64,000 nt of DNA from an uncultured Oscillospiraceae bacterium (GCA_934481355.1 CAKSPH010000006.1:32179-96178), one strand, 5' to 3'; counted from the first letter of the stretch, positions 34,473-43,811 are shown. The notes: a model not told the origin generated them from the sequence alone. A program made the numbers and translations.

Positions 34473-35681
34473 TTACTGATCCAGTCGGAAGTGTATCGGA
34501 ATGCCGTTGCGGTATTCCAGCTTCGGCTCTCCCTGAATCAGCGGCAGGAAGTAATTCAGCGCGTCAACGGTAACGTTGTTGCCCTCCTGATTTATCCACT
34601 CCCGCGGGAACTTCTTCTCCTGATTTGCTATCTTTGTGATGTCGGCAGTGGTTATCTCAACGCGGTAGGGATTGTTGCTCAGCCTGTGGAAGCACATCAT
34701 AACTCCGCTTGCGCCGTATACCAGCGCGGATTTCACTGCCTCCCTTCCGATACGCTCAGCCTCAAGCAGGTCTGTCAGGGACGCGATATGGGAGCTGCAC
34801 CGCTGCATTACGTTGAGCTCTATCGAGCGCACCTTGCAGCCTATGTGGTCCTTGGTGTACTCCTCCAGCCACTTGCCTATGCCGGAAAGGTACTTGTGGC
34901 CGAATGCGTCCACGATCTCGGAGGAAACTCCGCTGCCGGCGCTCACGCCCTCTGATATCGCAACTATGACTGCCTTATAACGGAGCTGCGCCTGCTTCAC
35001 GTCGTCAAGGTACTTCTCCGGGGAAAATTCGCCCTCCGGGAGATATATCAGGTGCGGAGCAGGTTCGCCGTTCGCACGGAGAACGCAGGAGCTCGCCGCC
35101 AGCCAGCCGGCGTCACGTCCCATTATCTCAACGATTGTAACTGACGGTATGGAATAAACCCTGCTGTCGCGGATTATCTCCTGAAGCGTCGCCGCAACGT
35201 ACTTCGCCGCAGAGCCGAACCCCGGAGTATGGTCGGTTTCCGTAACATCATTGTCGATGGTTTTGGGAACTCCGACAACCTTAATGTCTATCCCATTTTC
35301 GGTGAAATAGCTGTGCAGCTTCATTACCGTGTCCATGGAGTCGTTGCCGCCAATGTAGAAGAACGCGCGGATATTGTGTCGGCTGAAAGTCTCGGCTATT
35401 TTGCGGTAATCACTGTCGTCCTGGTGCCAGTCCTTCAGCTTGAAGCGGCAGGAGCCCAGTATTGTTGACGGAGTTGTCATCAGGAGCTGCTTGTCGTGCT
35501 CGTCCATCAGTATGCTGCGGAGATTCAGCAGGCGGTCGCCTATTATTCCCTCGATGCCGTTTTCAGCGCCGTAGATCTCGTCAACCTGCGCCTCCTGCTC
35601 GGCTCCGTTGAATACTCCGGTAAGGCTGGCATTTATCGCAGCGGTCGGACCGCCGGACTGTGCAACTGCTATATTGAACAT
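34473..35681 (-). CDS. PPi-type phosphofructokinase
   Basis: A 402-residue phosphofructokinase (AQSGGPTAAINASL at the N-terminus). The donor-site determinant reads GGNDSMDT, with Asp where ATP enzymes have Gly (GGDGS), and PKTIDND with Lys where ATP enzymes have Gly. Both substitutions are hallmarks of pyrophosphate-dependent enzymes, which catalyse reversible glycolytic phosphorylation. The start at 35681 follows TTGGAGGA. It is followed on the genome by a second PFK gene of a different subtype. Confidence 0.85.
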   Translation of the reverse strand: MFNIAVAQSGGPTAAINASLTGVFNGAEQEAQVDEIYGAENGIEGIIGDRLLNLRSILMDEHDKQLLMTTPSTILGSCRFKLKDWHQDDSDYRKIAETFSRHNIRAFFYIGGNDSMDTVMKLHSYFTENGIDIKVVGVPKTIDNDVTETDHTPGFGSAAKYVAATLQEIIRDSRVYSIPSVTIVEIMGRDAGWLAASSCVLRANGEPAPHLIYLPEGEFSPEKYLDDVKQAQLRYKAVIVAISEGVSAGSGVSSEIVDAFGHKYLSGIGKWLEEYTKDHIGCKVRSIELNVMQRCSSHIASLTDLLEAERIGREAVKSALVYGASGVMMCFHRLSNNPYRVEITTADITKIANQEKKFPREWINQEGNNVTVDALNYFLPLIQGEPKLEYRNGIPIHFRLDQ

Positions 35682-35767
35682 GATGTGTCCTCCAAATAAT
35701 AATCGTTGGGTAAATCCTGATATAATTTTAGCATATTCTACAATAATATTCAATAGCCGTATTAAAC

Positions 35768-35795
35768 AAAAAAGGACAGAAAAACTCTGTCCTTT
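35768..35795 (-). terminator. Intrinsic terminator of the second PFK gene
   Basis: On the minus strand AAAGGACAG…CTGTCCTTT forms a 9-bp stem running into TTTTTTG, 33 bp after the stop at 35828. It separates the two phosphofructokinase genes. Confidence 0.75.
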
Positions 35796-35827
35796 TATAA
35801 TATGTGTGAAAAATTATTCACAAGATT

Positions 35828-36913
35828 TCAGTCGCCGAAAGAGATGCCGATATCCTTTGCAGTCTTTACCATCTTGCAGTCAACCGGTACGAACTTGGTC
35901 TTCATTGCAACGTCGCCCAGGGGATTTTCGGTGATCTTTCCGTCTACCATCGCAACGGTGCAGCCGAACTTTCCGTCCTTGAGGAGCTGAGCCGCGTGCG
36001 CGCCGAACTGAGTTGCAAGGATTCTGTCGTAAGCGGACGGGCTTCCGCCGCGGAGCATATGTCCCGGAACGACCGTGCGTGTCTCAAGCCCTGTCATGTC
36101 CTGAATGTTTTTTGCAATACGCGCTGTCGCAGTAGTGATCCCTGCCTCTGTACGCAGGCGTGTGCGCTCCTTTTTCTTGAGCTTTGCTTCCTCAATGTCG
36201 TAGCAGCCCTCGGCAACCGCGAGGATAGAGAAGTTCCTGCCTGCGTCCGCGCGCTTCTGGCACGCCTGAGCCACCTTGTTTATATCGTAGGGGATCTCCG
36301 GCAGGAGGATTATGTCTGCGCCGCCTGCAAGTCCGCTGTACAGCGTGAGCCAGCCAGCCTTATTTCCCATTATCTCTATTACCATAACGCGGCTGTGGGA
36401 GTTCGCAGTGGTGTGTATGCGGTCGATCACCTCGGTGCCGATATCCACTGCGGAATGGAATCCGAAGGTAACGTCGGTGCCGAAAATATCGTTGTCGATG
36501 GTCTTGGGAAGTCCGATGACGTTCAGACCTTCCTCAGACAGCATATTTGCAGTCTTGTGGGTTCCGTTGCCGCCGAGTGTGAACAGGCAGTCGAGTTTAA
36601 GGTCCTTGTAGGTGGATTTCATTTCCTTTACCTTGTCCACCTTGTCGTCCTCGATAATCTGCATCATCTTGAACGGAGTGCGCTTGGTTCCGAGAATAGT
36701 TCCGCCCTGTGTGAGTATCCCCGAGAAATCTGACGGCTGCATTACCTTGTAAACGCCGTGGATAAGTCCGTGGTATCCATCGTGGATACCGACTATCTCC
36801 ACCTTGTCCTCGCCAAAAGTCTCATAGATAGCCTTTGCTGCGCCTCTGATGGTTGCATTCAGTCCTGGGCAGTCGCCGCCGCTTGTGAGCATTCCAACTC
36901 TTAGTTTTCCCAT
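35828..36913 (-). CDS. pfkA: 6-phosphofructokinase, ATP-type donor residue
   Basis: A 361-residue phosphofructokinase (VGMLTSGGDCPGLNATIRG). The donor motif is GGNGTHKTA: Gly at the position that favours ATP, although the preceding residue is Asn rather than Asp. The second site reads PKTIDND with Lys, as in PPi enzymes, so the donor is not certain; ATP is more likely. Effector regulation cannot be judged. It is preceded by its own ribosome site, and a terminator lies between it and the other PFK. Confidence 0.85.
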   Translation of the reverse strand: MGKLRVGMLTSGGDCPGLNATIRGAAKAIYETFGEDKVEIVGIHDGYHGLIHGVYKVMQPSDFSGILTQGGTILGTKRTPFKMMQIIEDDKVDKVKEMKSTYKDLKLDCLFTLGGNGTHKTANMLSEEGLNVIGLPKTIDNDIFGTDVTFGFHSAVDIGTEVIDRIHTTANSHSRVMVIEIMGNKAGWLTLYSGLAGGADIILLPEIPYDINKVAQACQKRADAGRNFSILAVAEGCYDIEEAKLKKKERTRLRTEAGITTATARIAKNIQDMTGLETRTVVPGHMLRGGSPSAYDRILATQFGAHAAQLLKDGKFGCTVAMVDGKITENPLGDVAMKTKFVPVDCKMVKTAKDIGISFGD

Positions 36914-36972
36914 GTTCAGTTACCTCCACAATTGATTCTATACGATCTGCCTAAAGGCAGTCTGAGTACCAT

Positions 36973-37947
36973 TCACTGCTTTTTCAGTATCCTGCGGATA
37001 TCATTGCCGCAGAATCCCAGAAAATGCATACTATTCAGGCGCGAGCATATCTTCTCCGGATAGTAGTTCGAAAGCTCCCGCGGGTGGTAATTCGTGCTGA
37101 CTATCATCGGAAGCCCGCGGCATATCCTGTTGTTGATTATCTCATATATGGTCGAGGTGTAAAGCTCCTTTGACATCTCCGCACCGAGGTCGTCAAGTAT
37201 CAGCAGGTCGCAGCCGGAAAGCGCGGACAGCGTGTCCTTGTCGGAGCGCCCGAAAAACTCCCGCTCGATTATCCGCAGCAGCTCCGGCATGGAGCCGTAT
37301 ATCACGCTGAATCCCCTGTCGAGCACCACGGAGGCTATCGCCAGCGAAAGGTGCGTTTTTCCCAGCCCGGAAGCGCCGTACATCAGGATACTTCCGCTGT
37401 CCGCGGAGAACTCCACGGCGTACTTCCGGCAGTATTCAAGATTGCGCTGCATTACCTGCCGCTGCGAAACATGGAGCTGCGGGTCTATAAGCTCCGGATA
37501 ATATTCCAGTCTGAACGTGTCGAACGACGACAGCTCCAGCGGAGAATTCTGGTTGAGCTCCCGCGCTGCCGCCTCCAGCATGAGCCGCCGGAAACAGCCG
37601 CACCACTTCCCGTCCACGGTGCCCTTGTCCCTGCATTTGGGGCAGGTGAATATCGGCTGGAGGTAATCCTCCGGATAGCCAGCCGCTGTAAGAAGCCGTT
37701 TCATCGCACCGCTGGTGGCAAGGTTCTCCTTTTCAAGCTCCCTGACCGCTTCTGCGGTATCACCGCCCTGCATGACGATGGAGATGAGCTTTCTGCCCGT
37801 TTCGGCAAGACGCAGAGAGAGCTCCCGGTATTCCGGCAGCTTGGAGTATATCTCCTCCCGGCGCTGCTCATGCAGGCGCTGGTTTTCGGCGCGGCGCTCG
37901 TTTAGCTTGTCCATTGCCTCGCTGAAAAACTGGTCGTTCATTTCCAT
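36973..37947 (-). CDS. DnaC/DnaI-type helicase loader ATPase
   Basis: A 324-residue protein with a helical N-terminus, a zinc-binding set (CPKCRDKGTVDGKWCGC, about residues 100-116) and an AAA+ domain with Walker A GASGLGKTH and Walker B LLILDDLGAE. It should load the DnaB helicase encoded at 47686 during initiation. It lies 14 bp after dnaD, an arrangement seen in many Bacillota. Confidence 0.9.
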   Translation of the reverse strand: MEMNDQFFSEAMDKLNERRAENQRLHEQRREEIYSKLPEYRELSLRLAETGRKLISIVMQGGDTAEAVRELEKENLATSGAMKRLLTAAGYPEDYLQPIFTCPKCRDKGTVDGKWCGCFRRLMLEAAARELNQNSPLELSSFDTFRLEYYPELIDPQLHVSQRQVMQRNLEYCRKYAVEFSADSGSILMYGASGLGKTHLSLAIASVVLDRGFSVIYGSMPELLRIIEREFFGRSDKDTLSALSGCDLLILDDLGAEMSKELYTSTIYEIINNRICRGLPMIVSTNYHPRELSNYYPEKICSRLNSMHFLGFCGNDIRRILKKQ

Positions 37948-37961
37948 TCGTCACCTCCCGG

Positions 37962-38966
37962 TCACTGGTACTGTCTGCGTATCTCGTCCATTATATCGTC
38001 AACGTCGCTGGAATCCGAGTTATTCGTCTTCCTGCCGCTCTTGAATTTCCCGCTGAATTCCAGTGCCTTGCGCTGAGCCTGGTCGGTGGAGTATACCCCT
38101 TCCTTCTTCCAGTTTTCAAGGATACCGTTGGTATAGCTGAAATTCATGCTGCCTATCCTGTCCTGAGTCATCTCGTGCGCAAGCATTATCATGTCCTCGC
38201 CGAAGCCCCAGTCCTCCGTCCACGTCTTGATATAGGCGATCTGGTTGGGCGAGAACTTCGTTTTCAGCTCCATTGCGCGGCGGAGATTTTCCTCCACGCT
38301 GGTGAGCTTCTCCAGCTTCTGGAGCTGCGCGTCAGCCTCGCTGACTGTCCGGATATTGTTCTCTGCCCAGTCCTCGGCGGTGCGGGTAATGTAGCTCGGC
38401 GTGGTCTTTTCAATGCGGAAGCAGTATTTCAGCAGCATTACCGCCACCTCCGCCGGAATCCCGTAGAAATCCGTTATCTGGAGCACCATTCTGCTCTCGG
38501 TAGTGCGGAGCGGCCGGCCGTAAAGCTGCTCTGCCTCCTTGAAAAGGAATCTTACGGCGCTGTCCGTCTGCTGGCGCTTCGCGATATCTCCGGAGGTGTA
38601 GATGGTCGCGCCATTGCTCTGCGCGACCCTGCGTACGCTGGAGCGCTGCGGCTCCTGCCCGGTCTCAGCGGAAGCCACTTCCGGGAGTACCTCCTGCGAA
38701 ATATCCATGGGCTTCAGCTCGCCCTCGTCCATGCGTATTATTCCGCGCTGAAACCAGAACATCGCCGCGTCCTCGAGCTCGCCTGAGCTCTTTATCCCGA
38801 GCTTTTCCCGGAGCTGCTCCTCGGAGAAGCTCTCTCCGCCGTGCCTCAGCAAAAACAACAGCAGCTTCAGGCTGGCGCCATCCGCAAGTTTTATGTACTT
38901 ATCAACAACGCTGGCGGGTACTGCGAAAACGCTGTTCCACGCGCCTGCGTCAAGGGAATAATTCAT
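37962..38966 (-). CDS. DnaD-domain replication initiation protein
   Basis: A 334-residue protein with an N-terminal winged-helix-like region (LLFLLRHGGESFSEEQLREKLG), a variable middle, and a C-terminal DnaD domain (LYGRPLRTTESRMVLQITDFYGIPAEVAVMLLKYCF…AEDWAENNIRTVSEADAQL). A second DnaD-like segment (LGFGEDMIMLAHE-like) follows. Such proteins act in helicase loading at origins. It is the first gene of a two-gene operon with the loader ATPase. Confidence 0.88.
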   Translation of the reverse strand: MNYSLDAGAWNSVFAVPASVVDKYIKLADGASLKLLLFLLRHGGESFSEEQLREKLGIKSSGELEDAAMFWFQRGIIRMDEGELKPMDISQEVLPEVASAETGQEPQRSSVRRVAQSNGATIYTSGDIAKRQQTDSAVRFLFKEAEQLYGRPLRTTESRMVLQITDFYGIPAEVAVMLLKYCFRIEKTTPSYITRTAEDWAENNIRTVSEADAQLQKLEKLTSVEENLRRAMELKTKFSPNQIAYIKTWTEDWGFGEDMIMLAHEMTQDRIGSMNFSYTNGILENWKKEGVYSTDQAQRKALEFSGKFKSGRKTNNSDSSDVDDIMDEIRRQYQ

Positions 38967-39104
38967 CTGCTCACCTTATCCTGAACCGGCCTCCATAAGC
39001 CGGAATATATTCAACAGCCGTATAATTGTCCGGTACGCACGCAGCAAATCTTTGATTTGCGTATGTGCGAGGATTTTTTGATTTATAATAAACGCTCTGC
39101 GTTT

Positions 39105-39133
39105 ATTATACCACAGAAAACGCGTTTTTTCAA
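39105..39133 (-). promoter_or_regulatory. dnaD operon promoter
   Basis: On the minus strand TTGAAA (39133-39128), 17-bp spacer, extended -10 TGGTATAAT with TATAAT at 39110-39105. It gives a leader of about 130 bases. Confidence 0.6.
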
Positions 39134-39164
39134 TAGGGAATCTTTAAAAATAAAAGCGCCGTCC

Positions 39165-39920
39165 TCACACGAAGAACAGCGCCGCAAGCTCGCGTATAAT
39201 GTAATTCGGGAACACAAGCGCCCGGGTTTTCGAGGAATAATGCCCCGTGGAAAGCCCCAGCCGCCCTGCGCAGAGCTCCGCACGGTACTGATGGAAATTG
39301 TTGGTTACTACCGCGATACCGTCCGAGATCCCGAGCTGCTCCAGAATCGGCGCGGAATAAGCGAAGTTCTGCGCTGTGGATTCCGACTGAGTTTCGGTGT
39401 AAATGCGGCTTTCCGGGACTCCCTGCGATACCAGCCACTGCTTCATGCACTCCGCTTCAGAGATGTTCTCCCCCCTGCCCTGACCGCCGGTAACTATCAC
39501 CGGGACGTCTGCGTGCTCCTCAATAAGCGGAAGCGCGGTGCTCAGGCGGGACAGCATCTCCCCGCCGGGCTCCTCCCACTTCACCTGACAGCCGAGTATC
39601 ATTATGCAGTTGACCTGCTCCAGCGGAACATCGGCATACCTCGCCATCATCGCGCCGTTATAGCCGCAGAAGCCAAGGAATCCGGCGATGACCGCGCCAA
39701 GGGCGCACAGTGAAATTCTCCCGGGAATACGCGCCCAGAGCCACTTCAGAAGCCGCCGGAGCTGCTTTGCGAATCCCGCACAGAGCCCGATAAGCAGGCT
39801 TAGGACAACTCCCAGAAAAGTACCGGCGTTGAAGAATCCCGGCAGGCAGAACCACGCGAGAAGCACCGCCGCAAGTATCATGACGGCTATCTGCGCCGGG
39901 TGGAGAAGGCGAATCTGCAT
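39165..39920 (-). CDS. YdcF/DUF218-family membrane protein
   Basis: A 251-residue protein with three hydrophobic spans in the first 95 residues, then a DUF218 domain with MILGCQVKWEEPGGEMLSRLSTALPLI, VIVTGGQGRGENISEAECMKQWLVSQGVPESRIYTETQSESTAQN and VTNNFHQYRA. Related proteins (SanA, ElyC, YdcF) affect envelope integrity; the enzymatic activity is unknown. It follows the kor cluster by about 60 bp but could be a separate unit. Confidence 0.85.
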   Translation of the reverse strand: MQIRLLHPAQIAVMILAAVLLAWFCLPGFFNAGTFLGVVLSLLIGLCAGFAKQLRRLLKWLWARIPGRISLCALGAVIAGFLGFCGYNGAMMARYADVPLEQVNCIMILGCQVKWEEPGGEMLSRLSTALPLIEEHADVPVIVTGGQGRGENISEAECMKQWLVSQGVPESRIYTETQSESTAQNFAYSAPILEQLGISDGIAVVTNNFHQYRAELCAGRLGLSTGHYSSKTRALVFPNYIIRELAALFFV

Positions 39921-39977
39921 TTTTCCTCCTGATTCCGGAAACGCCCGACATATCCGATGCCGGGCGTAAATTTGAAG

Positions 39978-40508
39978 TTACAGCGCCATTCCGAGGGCGA
40001 GCGCCTTCATGTTGGCTTCGATAAGGTTTGCCTTTTTCGGGGGAATCAGCTTCTCCAGAACCGGACGAACCGCGTCGATCACCGCGATACCGGTCTCCTT
40101 GAGCAGCTTTCCCACTAGAATTATGTTAGCCATTCCGGGAAGCCCGTTTTCCGCGGCAAGCTCCGTTGAGGGGATCCGGAAGCTGCGGATATCGGTGCGG
40201 GTGCACTCCTTTGTGACAAGGGTGCTGTCGATTATCGCTATCCCGCCCGGCTTAACGGACTCGATGAACTTGTCGAAGCTGGGACCGTTCATCGCAATCA
40301 GCACGTCCGGATCTGTGACATACGGGGAGCCTATCGGCTTATCGCTGACGCACACGCAGCAGTTTGCCGTGCCTCCGCGCATTTCGGGACCGTAGGACGG
40401 GAGCCATGACACCTGCTTGTCACCGTTCATGCCGAGGTAGGCAAGCAGCTTCCCCGCGAACAGTATTCCCTGCCCGCCGAAGCCTGCAAATATTGTTTCA
40501 GTCGTCAT
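39978..40508 (-). CDS. 2-oxoacid:ferredoxin oxidoreductase gamma subunit
   Basis: A 176-residue catalytic gamma subunit (IFAGFGGQGILFAGKLLAYLGM, PSYGPEMRGGTANC). With the alpha, beta and ferredoxin-like subunits it forms the enzyme that oxidatively decarboxylates a 2-oxoacid to the acyl-CoA and reduces ferredoxin. Its start overlaps the beta-subunit stop by 4 bp. Substrate: 2-oxoglutarate or branched-chain 2-oxoacids; sequence alone does not settle it. Confidence 0.9.
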   Translation of the reverse strand: MTTETIFAGFGGQGILFAGKLLAYLGMNGDKQVSWLPSYGPEMRGGTANCCVCVSDKPIGSPYVTDPDVLIAMNGPSFDKFIESVKPGGIAIIDSTLVTKECTRTDIRSFRIPSTELAAENGLPGMANIILVGKLLKETGIAVIDAVRPVLEKLIPPKKANLIEANMKALALGMAL

Positions 40509-41245
40509 CTTATCGCACCCTCCTTGAATACTCCAAGCGGATAATACGGCACCATGTTGTCCTTAAGCCACTTCATTGCCTCCACCGGAGAAAGTCCCCA
40601 GTTGGTCGGGCAGGTGGAAAGGACCTCGATTATTGAAAAGCCCTGCTTGTTCTTCTGGAACTCGAATCCCTTGCGGATAGCCGCCTTTGCCTTGCGGATA
40701 TTCGCGGGGTCGGTGACGGTCACGCGCTCTGCAAGCGCAACGCCGGAAAGCGTTGCAAGCATCTCGCACACCCTCACCGGGAAGCCCTCCACATCCGGAT
40801 TTCTTCCGTAGGGAGTGGTCTGTGTTACCTGACCGGGAAGAGTGGTCGGCGCCATCTGCCCGCCGGTCATGCCGTAGGTCGTGTTGTTGATGAATATTAC
40901 GGTGATGTTCTCGCCGCGCGCCGCCGCATGGACTGTCTCAGCCGTGCCTATCGCCGCAAGGTCGCCGTCCCCCTGATAGGTGAAAACGAACTTGTCCGGA
41001 TTTCCGCGCTTTACGCCGGTCGCGACTGCCGGAGCCCTTCCGTGAGCCGCCTCTATCATATCGCAGGTGAAGTAGTCATACGCCATTACCGAGCAGCCTA
41101 CCGGGCATATCCCGATGGTGTCGTTCTCGATTCCCATTTCGTCTATGACCTCTGCTACCAGCCTGTGCACGATACCGTGGGTGCAGCCCGGGCAGTAATG
41201 GAACGGTACGTCCGTCAGGGACTTTGGTTTTCTGAATTCCGGCAT
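40505..41245 (-). CDS. 2-oxoacid:ferredoxin oxidoreductase beta subunit
   Basis: A 246-residue thiamine-diphosphate subunit with YCPGCTHGIVHR, the TPP motif YQGDGDLAAIGTAETVHAAARGENITVIFINNTTYGMTGGQMAPTT, and the Cys pair of the family. It is the second catalytic subunit, 1 bp after the alpha subunit. Confidence 0.92.
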   Translation of the reverse strand: MPEFRKPKSLTDVPFHYCPGCTHGIVHRLVAEVIDEMGIENDTIGICPVGCSVMAYDYFTCDMIEAAHGRAPAVATGVKRGNPDKFVFTYQGDGDLAAIGTAETVHAAARGENITVIFINNTTYGMTGGQMAPTTLPGQVTQTTPYGRNPDVEGFPVRVCEMLATLSGVALAERVTVTDPANIRKAKAAIRKGFEFQKNKQGFSIIEVLSTCPTNWGLSPVEAMKWLKDNMVPYYPLGVFKEGAIR

Positions 41246-41246
41246 A

Positions 41247-42317
41247 TCACTCAGCCTCCTTTGCGTTGAGCGCCTTTATCTGCTCAAGTATCTCAGAGGG
41301 CTTGGGGATAACTCCGCCCGTCCTGCCGAAGAATTCAACCGGCAGACGGCAGCCGAGCGCCAGCTTTACGTCCTCGATCATCTGTCCCATGGACATCTCC
41401 ACGCACAGAACGCGCTTTGCGTTCCTGCACGCGTCTCTTACCTCCTGCTCCGGGAACGGCCAGAGCGTCACCGGGCGGACAAGTCCCGCCTTTATCCCCT
41501 GTGCGCGCGCGGAATCCACAGCCGCTTTCGCAAGCCTTGCGACAGAGCCGTATGCCGTTACGACTATCTCCGCGTCCCCGGTGAGATACTGCTCCGCCAT
41601 GTGGAGCTCGCCCTTTACCTTTTCGTAGCGCTGGAATCTTTCAACAACAAGACGCTCCAACTCCTCCGCCTGAAGATAGAGTGAATTTATGATATTATGC
41701 GGACGCTTTCCGCCGTGGCCGCAGGCAGCCCAGGGCTTTTCCGCGGCGGTGTGCTCATGTATCCCGTCGCTGGCAAAGGTGACCGGCTCCATCATCTGAC
41801 CGAGAAGTCCGTCCGCGAGTATCATTGCGGGCATTCTGTACTTGTCGGCGGAATCAAACGCGAGGCTCATCAGGTCAGCCATCTCCTGCACGGAGGACGG
41901 CGCGAACACAAGTATCTGGAAATCACCGTGCCCCAGCGCCCTTGTCGCCTGCCAGTAGTCGCTCTGGGAGGGCTGGATACCGCCCAGTCCGGGACCGCCG
42001 CGCATTACGTTCACGATAACGCAGGGGAGGTCGGCGCCCGCCATATAGGACACGCCCTCGCTCTTCAGGGAGATTCCCGGGGAGGAGCTCGAGGTCATGC
42101 ACCGAACGCCGGAAGCGGCGCAGCCGTAAACCATGTTTATAGCCGCGATCTCGCTCTCTGCCTGGAGGAACACGCCGCCTATCTTCGGCATACGCTTCGC
42201 CATGTAGGCGGATATCTCCGTCTGGGGAGTTATCGGGTAGCCGAAAAAGCACTTGCAGCCGGAGCGTATCGCAGCCTCCGCAAGAGCCTCGTTGCCTTTC
42301 ATGAGGTTTCTTTCCAT
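41247..42317 (-). CDS. 2-oxoacid:ferredoxin oxidoreductase alpha subunit
   Basis: A 356-residue subunit with GCKCFFGYPITPQTEISAYMAKRMP, the SSSPGISLKSEGVSYMAGADLPCVIVNVMRGGPGLGGIQPSQSDYWQATR stretch and a C-terminal transketolase-like domain (GSVARLAKAAVDSARAQGIKAGLVRPVTLWPFPEQ). Such enzymes are often annotated VorB or KorA. Start at 42317 overlaps the ferredoxin stop by 1 base. Confidence 0.92.
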   Translation of the reverse strand: MERNLMKGNEALAEAAIRSGCKCFFGYPITPQTEISAYMAKRMPKIGGVFLQAESEIAAINMVYGCAASGVRCMTSSSSPGISLKSEGVSYMAGADLPCVIVNVMRGGPGLGGIQPSQSDYWQATRALGHGDFQILVFAPSSVQEMADLMSLAFDSADKYRMPAMILADGLLGQMMEPVTFASDGIHEHTAAEKPWAACGHGGKRPHNIINSLYLQAEELERLVVERFQRYEKVKGELHMAEQYLTGDAEIVVTAYGSVARLAKAAVDSARAQGIKAGLVRPVTLWPFPEQEVRDACRNAKRVLCVEMSMGQMIEDVKLALGCRLPVEFFGRTGGVIPKPSEILEQIKALNAKEAE

Positions 42318-42538
42318 TACTTGTCACCTCCGTCCGGGGTAATGGTGATGGCGCAGTCGGGGCACATCATCGCGCACATGGCGCAGGCGATACAGGCGTC
42401 GTCGTCAATACATTCCGCCGTGTAATAGCCCTTGGGATTAAGCCTCTCATGCGAGATCACAACGATCTTCTTCGGACATACGGTGGTGCAGAGCGCGCAG
42501 CCCTTGCACACCTCGAAGTCCACATTCATCTTTGCCAT
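42317..42538 (-). CDS. 2-oxoacid:ferredoxin oxidoreductase delta subunit (4Fe-4S)
   Basis: A 73-residue protein with two [4Fe-4S] motifs: CKGCALCTTVCP and CIACAMCAMMCP. It passes electrons from the catalytic subunits to ferredoxin. It is the first gene of the korDABC-type operon. Confidence 0.93.
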   Translation of the reverse strand: MAKMNVDFEVCKGCALCTTVCPKKIVVISHERLNPKGYYTAECIDDDACIACAMCAMMCPDCAITITPDGGDK

Positions 42539-42618
42539 TTCTGTTCCCTTTCCCGTTCCGGAAAACTCCGGAGCCCTGCACTTTCCGCCGTGCGGCGGGG
42601 TTTATTTTTCTGTACCCC

Positions 42619-43269
42619 TTATTCCTCCCAGAACGGACGTATAAATACGTCCACCGGGTAGGCTCCGTCAACGCACAGCGAACGCTCTGCGGCGGTCATC
42701 ACCACCGGAAGCCCGGCGGCTTTTCCGCACTGTAAAGCATAATCCGCCGTGACCTTTACGTCATCGGCGGCTGTGTCCTGACCTAAATTTGAGCAGTTTA
42801 TGATACCCTTTGCCCTCATGCGGGATACCTGTTCGATGTCACGCAGGAGCTCTGCCGCCTCCTCAGGGGTGCTTGTGAGGTAACGGTAGCGGTTGACGAC
42901 ATAATAAAGCCCGCAGCCGGAACTGTTCAGAACCGTGGAATACTGTCCGAGCGCCGCCGCACCCGAATCGTCACCGCCGACGTCTATCACCAGACGGTCG
43001 CAGCCGTCAATGACAGCCGCCATATCTATGGAAAGCGACGGTATATCGAGATTCGTATTCGCAAACTGCGGCGCAATGAGCCTTATTCCGTGTTCATCAA
43101 ACAGCCCCGCGAGATCTGCGGTGCGGAAGTAGGGGTTCACGATGTCCAGATCAATGATGGTCACCCTTTCCCCCGACTTCGCGAAATCCACCGCGAGATT
43201 TACTGCGAGATTTGTTTTTCCCGAGCCGTAGTGCCCGGTTATTGCAATGGTCTTTTCAAAATCAAACAT
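42619..43269 (-). CDS. ParA/MinD-like P-loop nucleotide-binding protein
   Basis: A 216-residue P-loop ATPase. The Walker A region is GHYGSGKTN (with a non-deviant form), then IIDLDIVNPYFRTADL (Walker A' region) and LVIDVGGDDSGAAALGQY (Walker B region). Similar proteins occur next to 2-oxoacid:ferredoxin oxidoreductase genes in clostridia. No function is established; a role in cofactor or Fe-S handling is only a guess. It lies 80 bp before korD and overlaps the preceding zinc-ribbon gene by 1 base. Confidence 0.8.
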   Translation of the reverse strand: MFDFEKTIAITGHYGSGKTNLAVNLAVDFAKSGERVTIIDLDIVNPYFRTADLAGLFDEHGIRLIAPQFANTNLDIPSLSIDMAAVIDGCDRLVIDVGGDDSGAAALGQYSTVLNSSGCGLYYVVNRYRYLTSTPEEAAELLRDIEQVSRMRAKGIINCSNLGQDTAADDVKVTADYALQCGKAAGLPVVMTAAERSLCVDGAYPVDVFIRPFWEE

Positions 43270-43811
43270 TAATAATAGTAGTAGCTGGAGCCTGCAAACG
43301 CGTCAGAAAAAGACGACCCGATGCCTGCCAGGACAGCGGACATTATGATTATCATAAGGATAGAAACGCCCAGACTGATAGCCTGAATGATTATCATAGC
43401 CTGGCAGTAGCGCTTCTTGTTTATAGGAGTATCTGCACTTACGCCCCAGACTATACACAGGATAAGGCTGATAAGTCCGAACCATGTGGTAAGGATTATC
43501 GTGCCGACCCACTGACCGAGCGTCATGGGAGTGTCGTTCACCGGCTGAACGCTGTTGTTGAACTGGGTGTTGTTATTGTACTGTGTGCCGGAATTCCCGC
43601 TGGTGGGAATGGTCCCGGGCTGCGGTGCGGAATATCCGGGATTCATGCTGCCCTGCCGGGCGCCGTAATCCGGGATAGGATCGGTGCTCATAGGAGCGGT
43701 CTGCGGAGCCTTGTCAAGCTGTACTGCCGCGGGAAGCGGCTCGCCGCATGACGGACAGAAGGAACCTTCACCTGTAACCAGTGTGTTGCACTTGGGGCAT
43801 ACTCTCTGCAT
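43269..43811 (-). CDS. Zinc-ribbon membrane protein
   Basis: A 180-residue protein: a zinc ribbon (CPKC…CPSC, residues 5-22), a low-complexity Gly/Pro/Asn/Gln linker (about 30-95), two membrane spans (about 100-122 and 140-165) and a C-terminal YYYY tail. It belongs to the broad group of zinc-ribbon membrane proteins of unknown role. The stop overlaps the start of the P-loop gene (TAATG), so the two are coupled. Confidence 0.75.
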   Translation of the reverse strand: MQRVCPKCNTLVTGEGSFCPSCGEPLPAAVQLDKAPQTAPMSTDPIPDYGARQGSMNPGYSAPQPGTIPTSGNSGTQYNNNTQFNNSVQPVNDTPMTLGQWVGTIILTTWFGLISLILCIVWGVSADTPINKKRYCQAMIIIQAISLGVSILMIIIMSAVLAGIGSSFSDAFAGSSYYYY

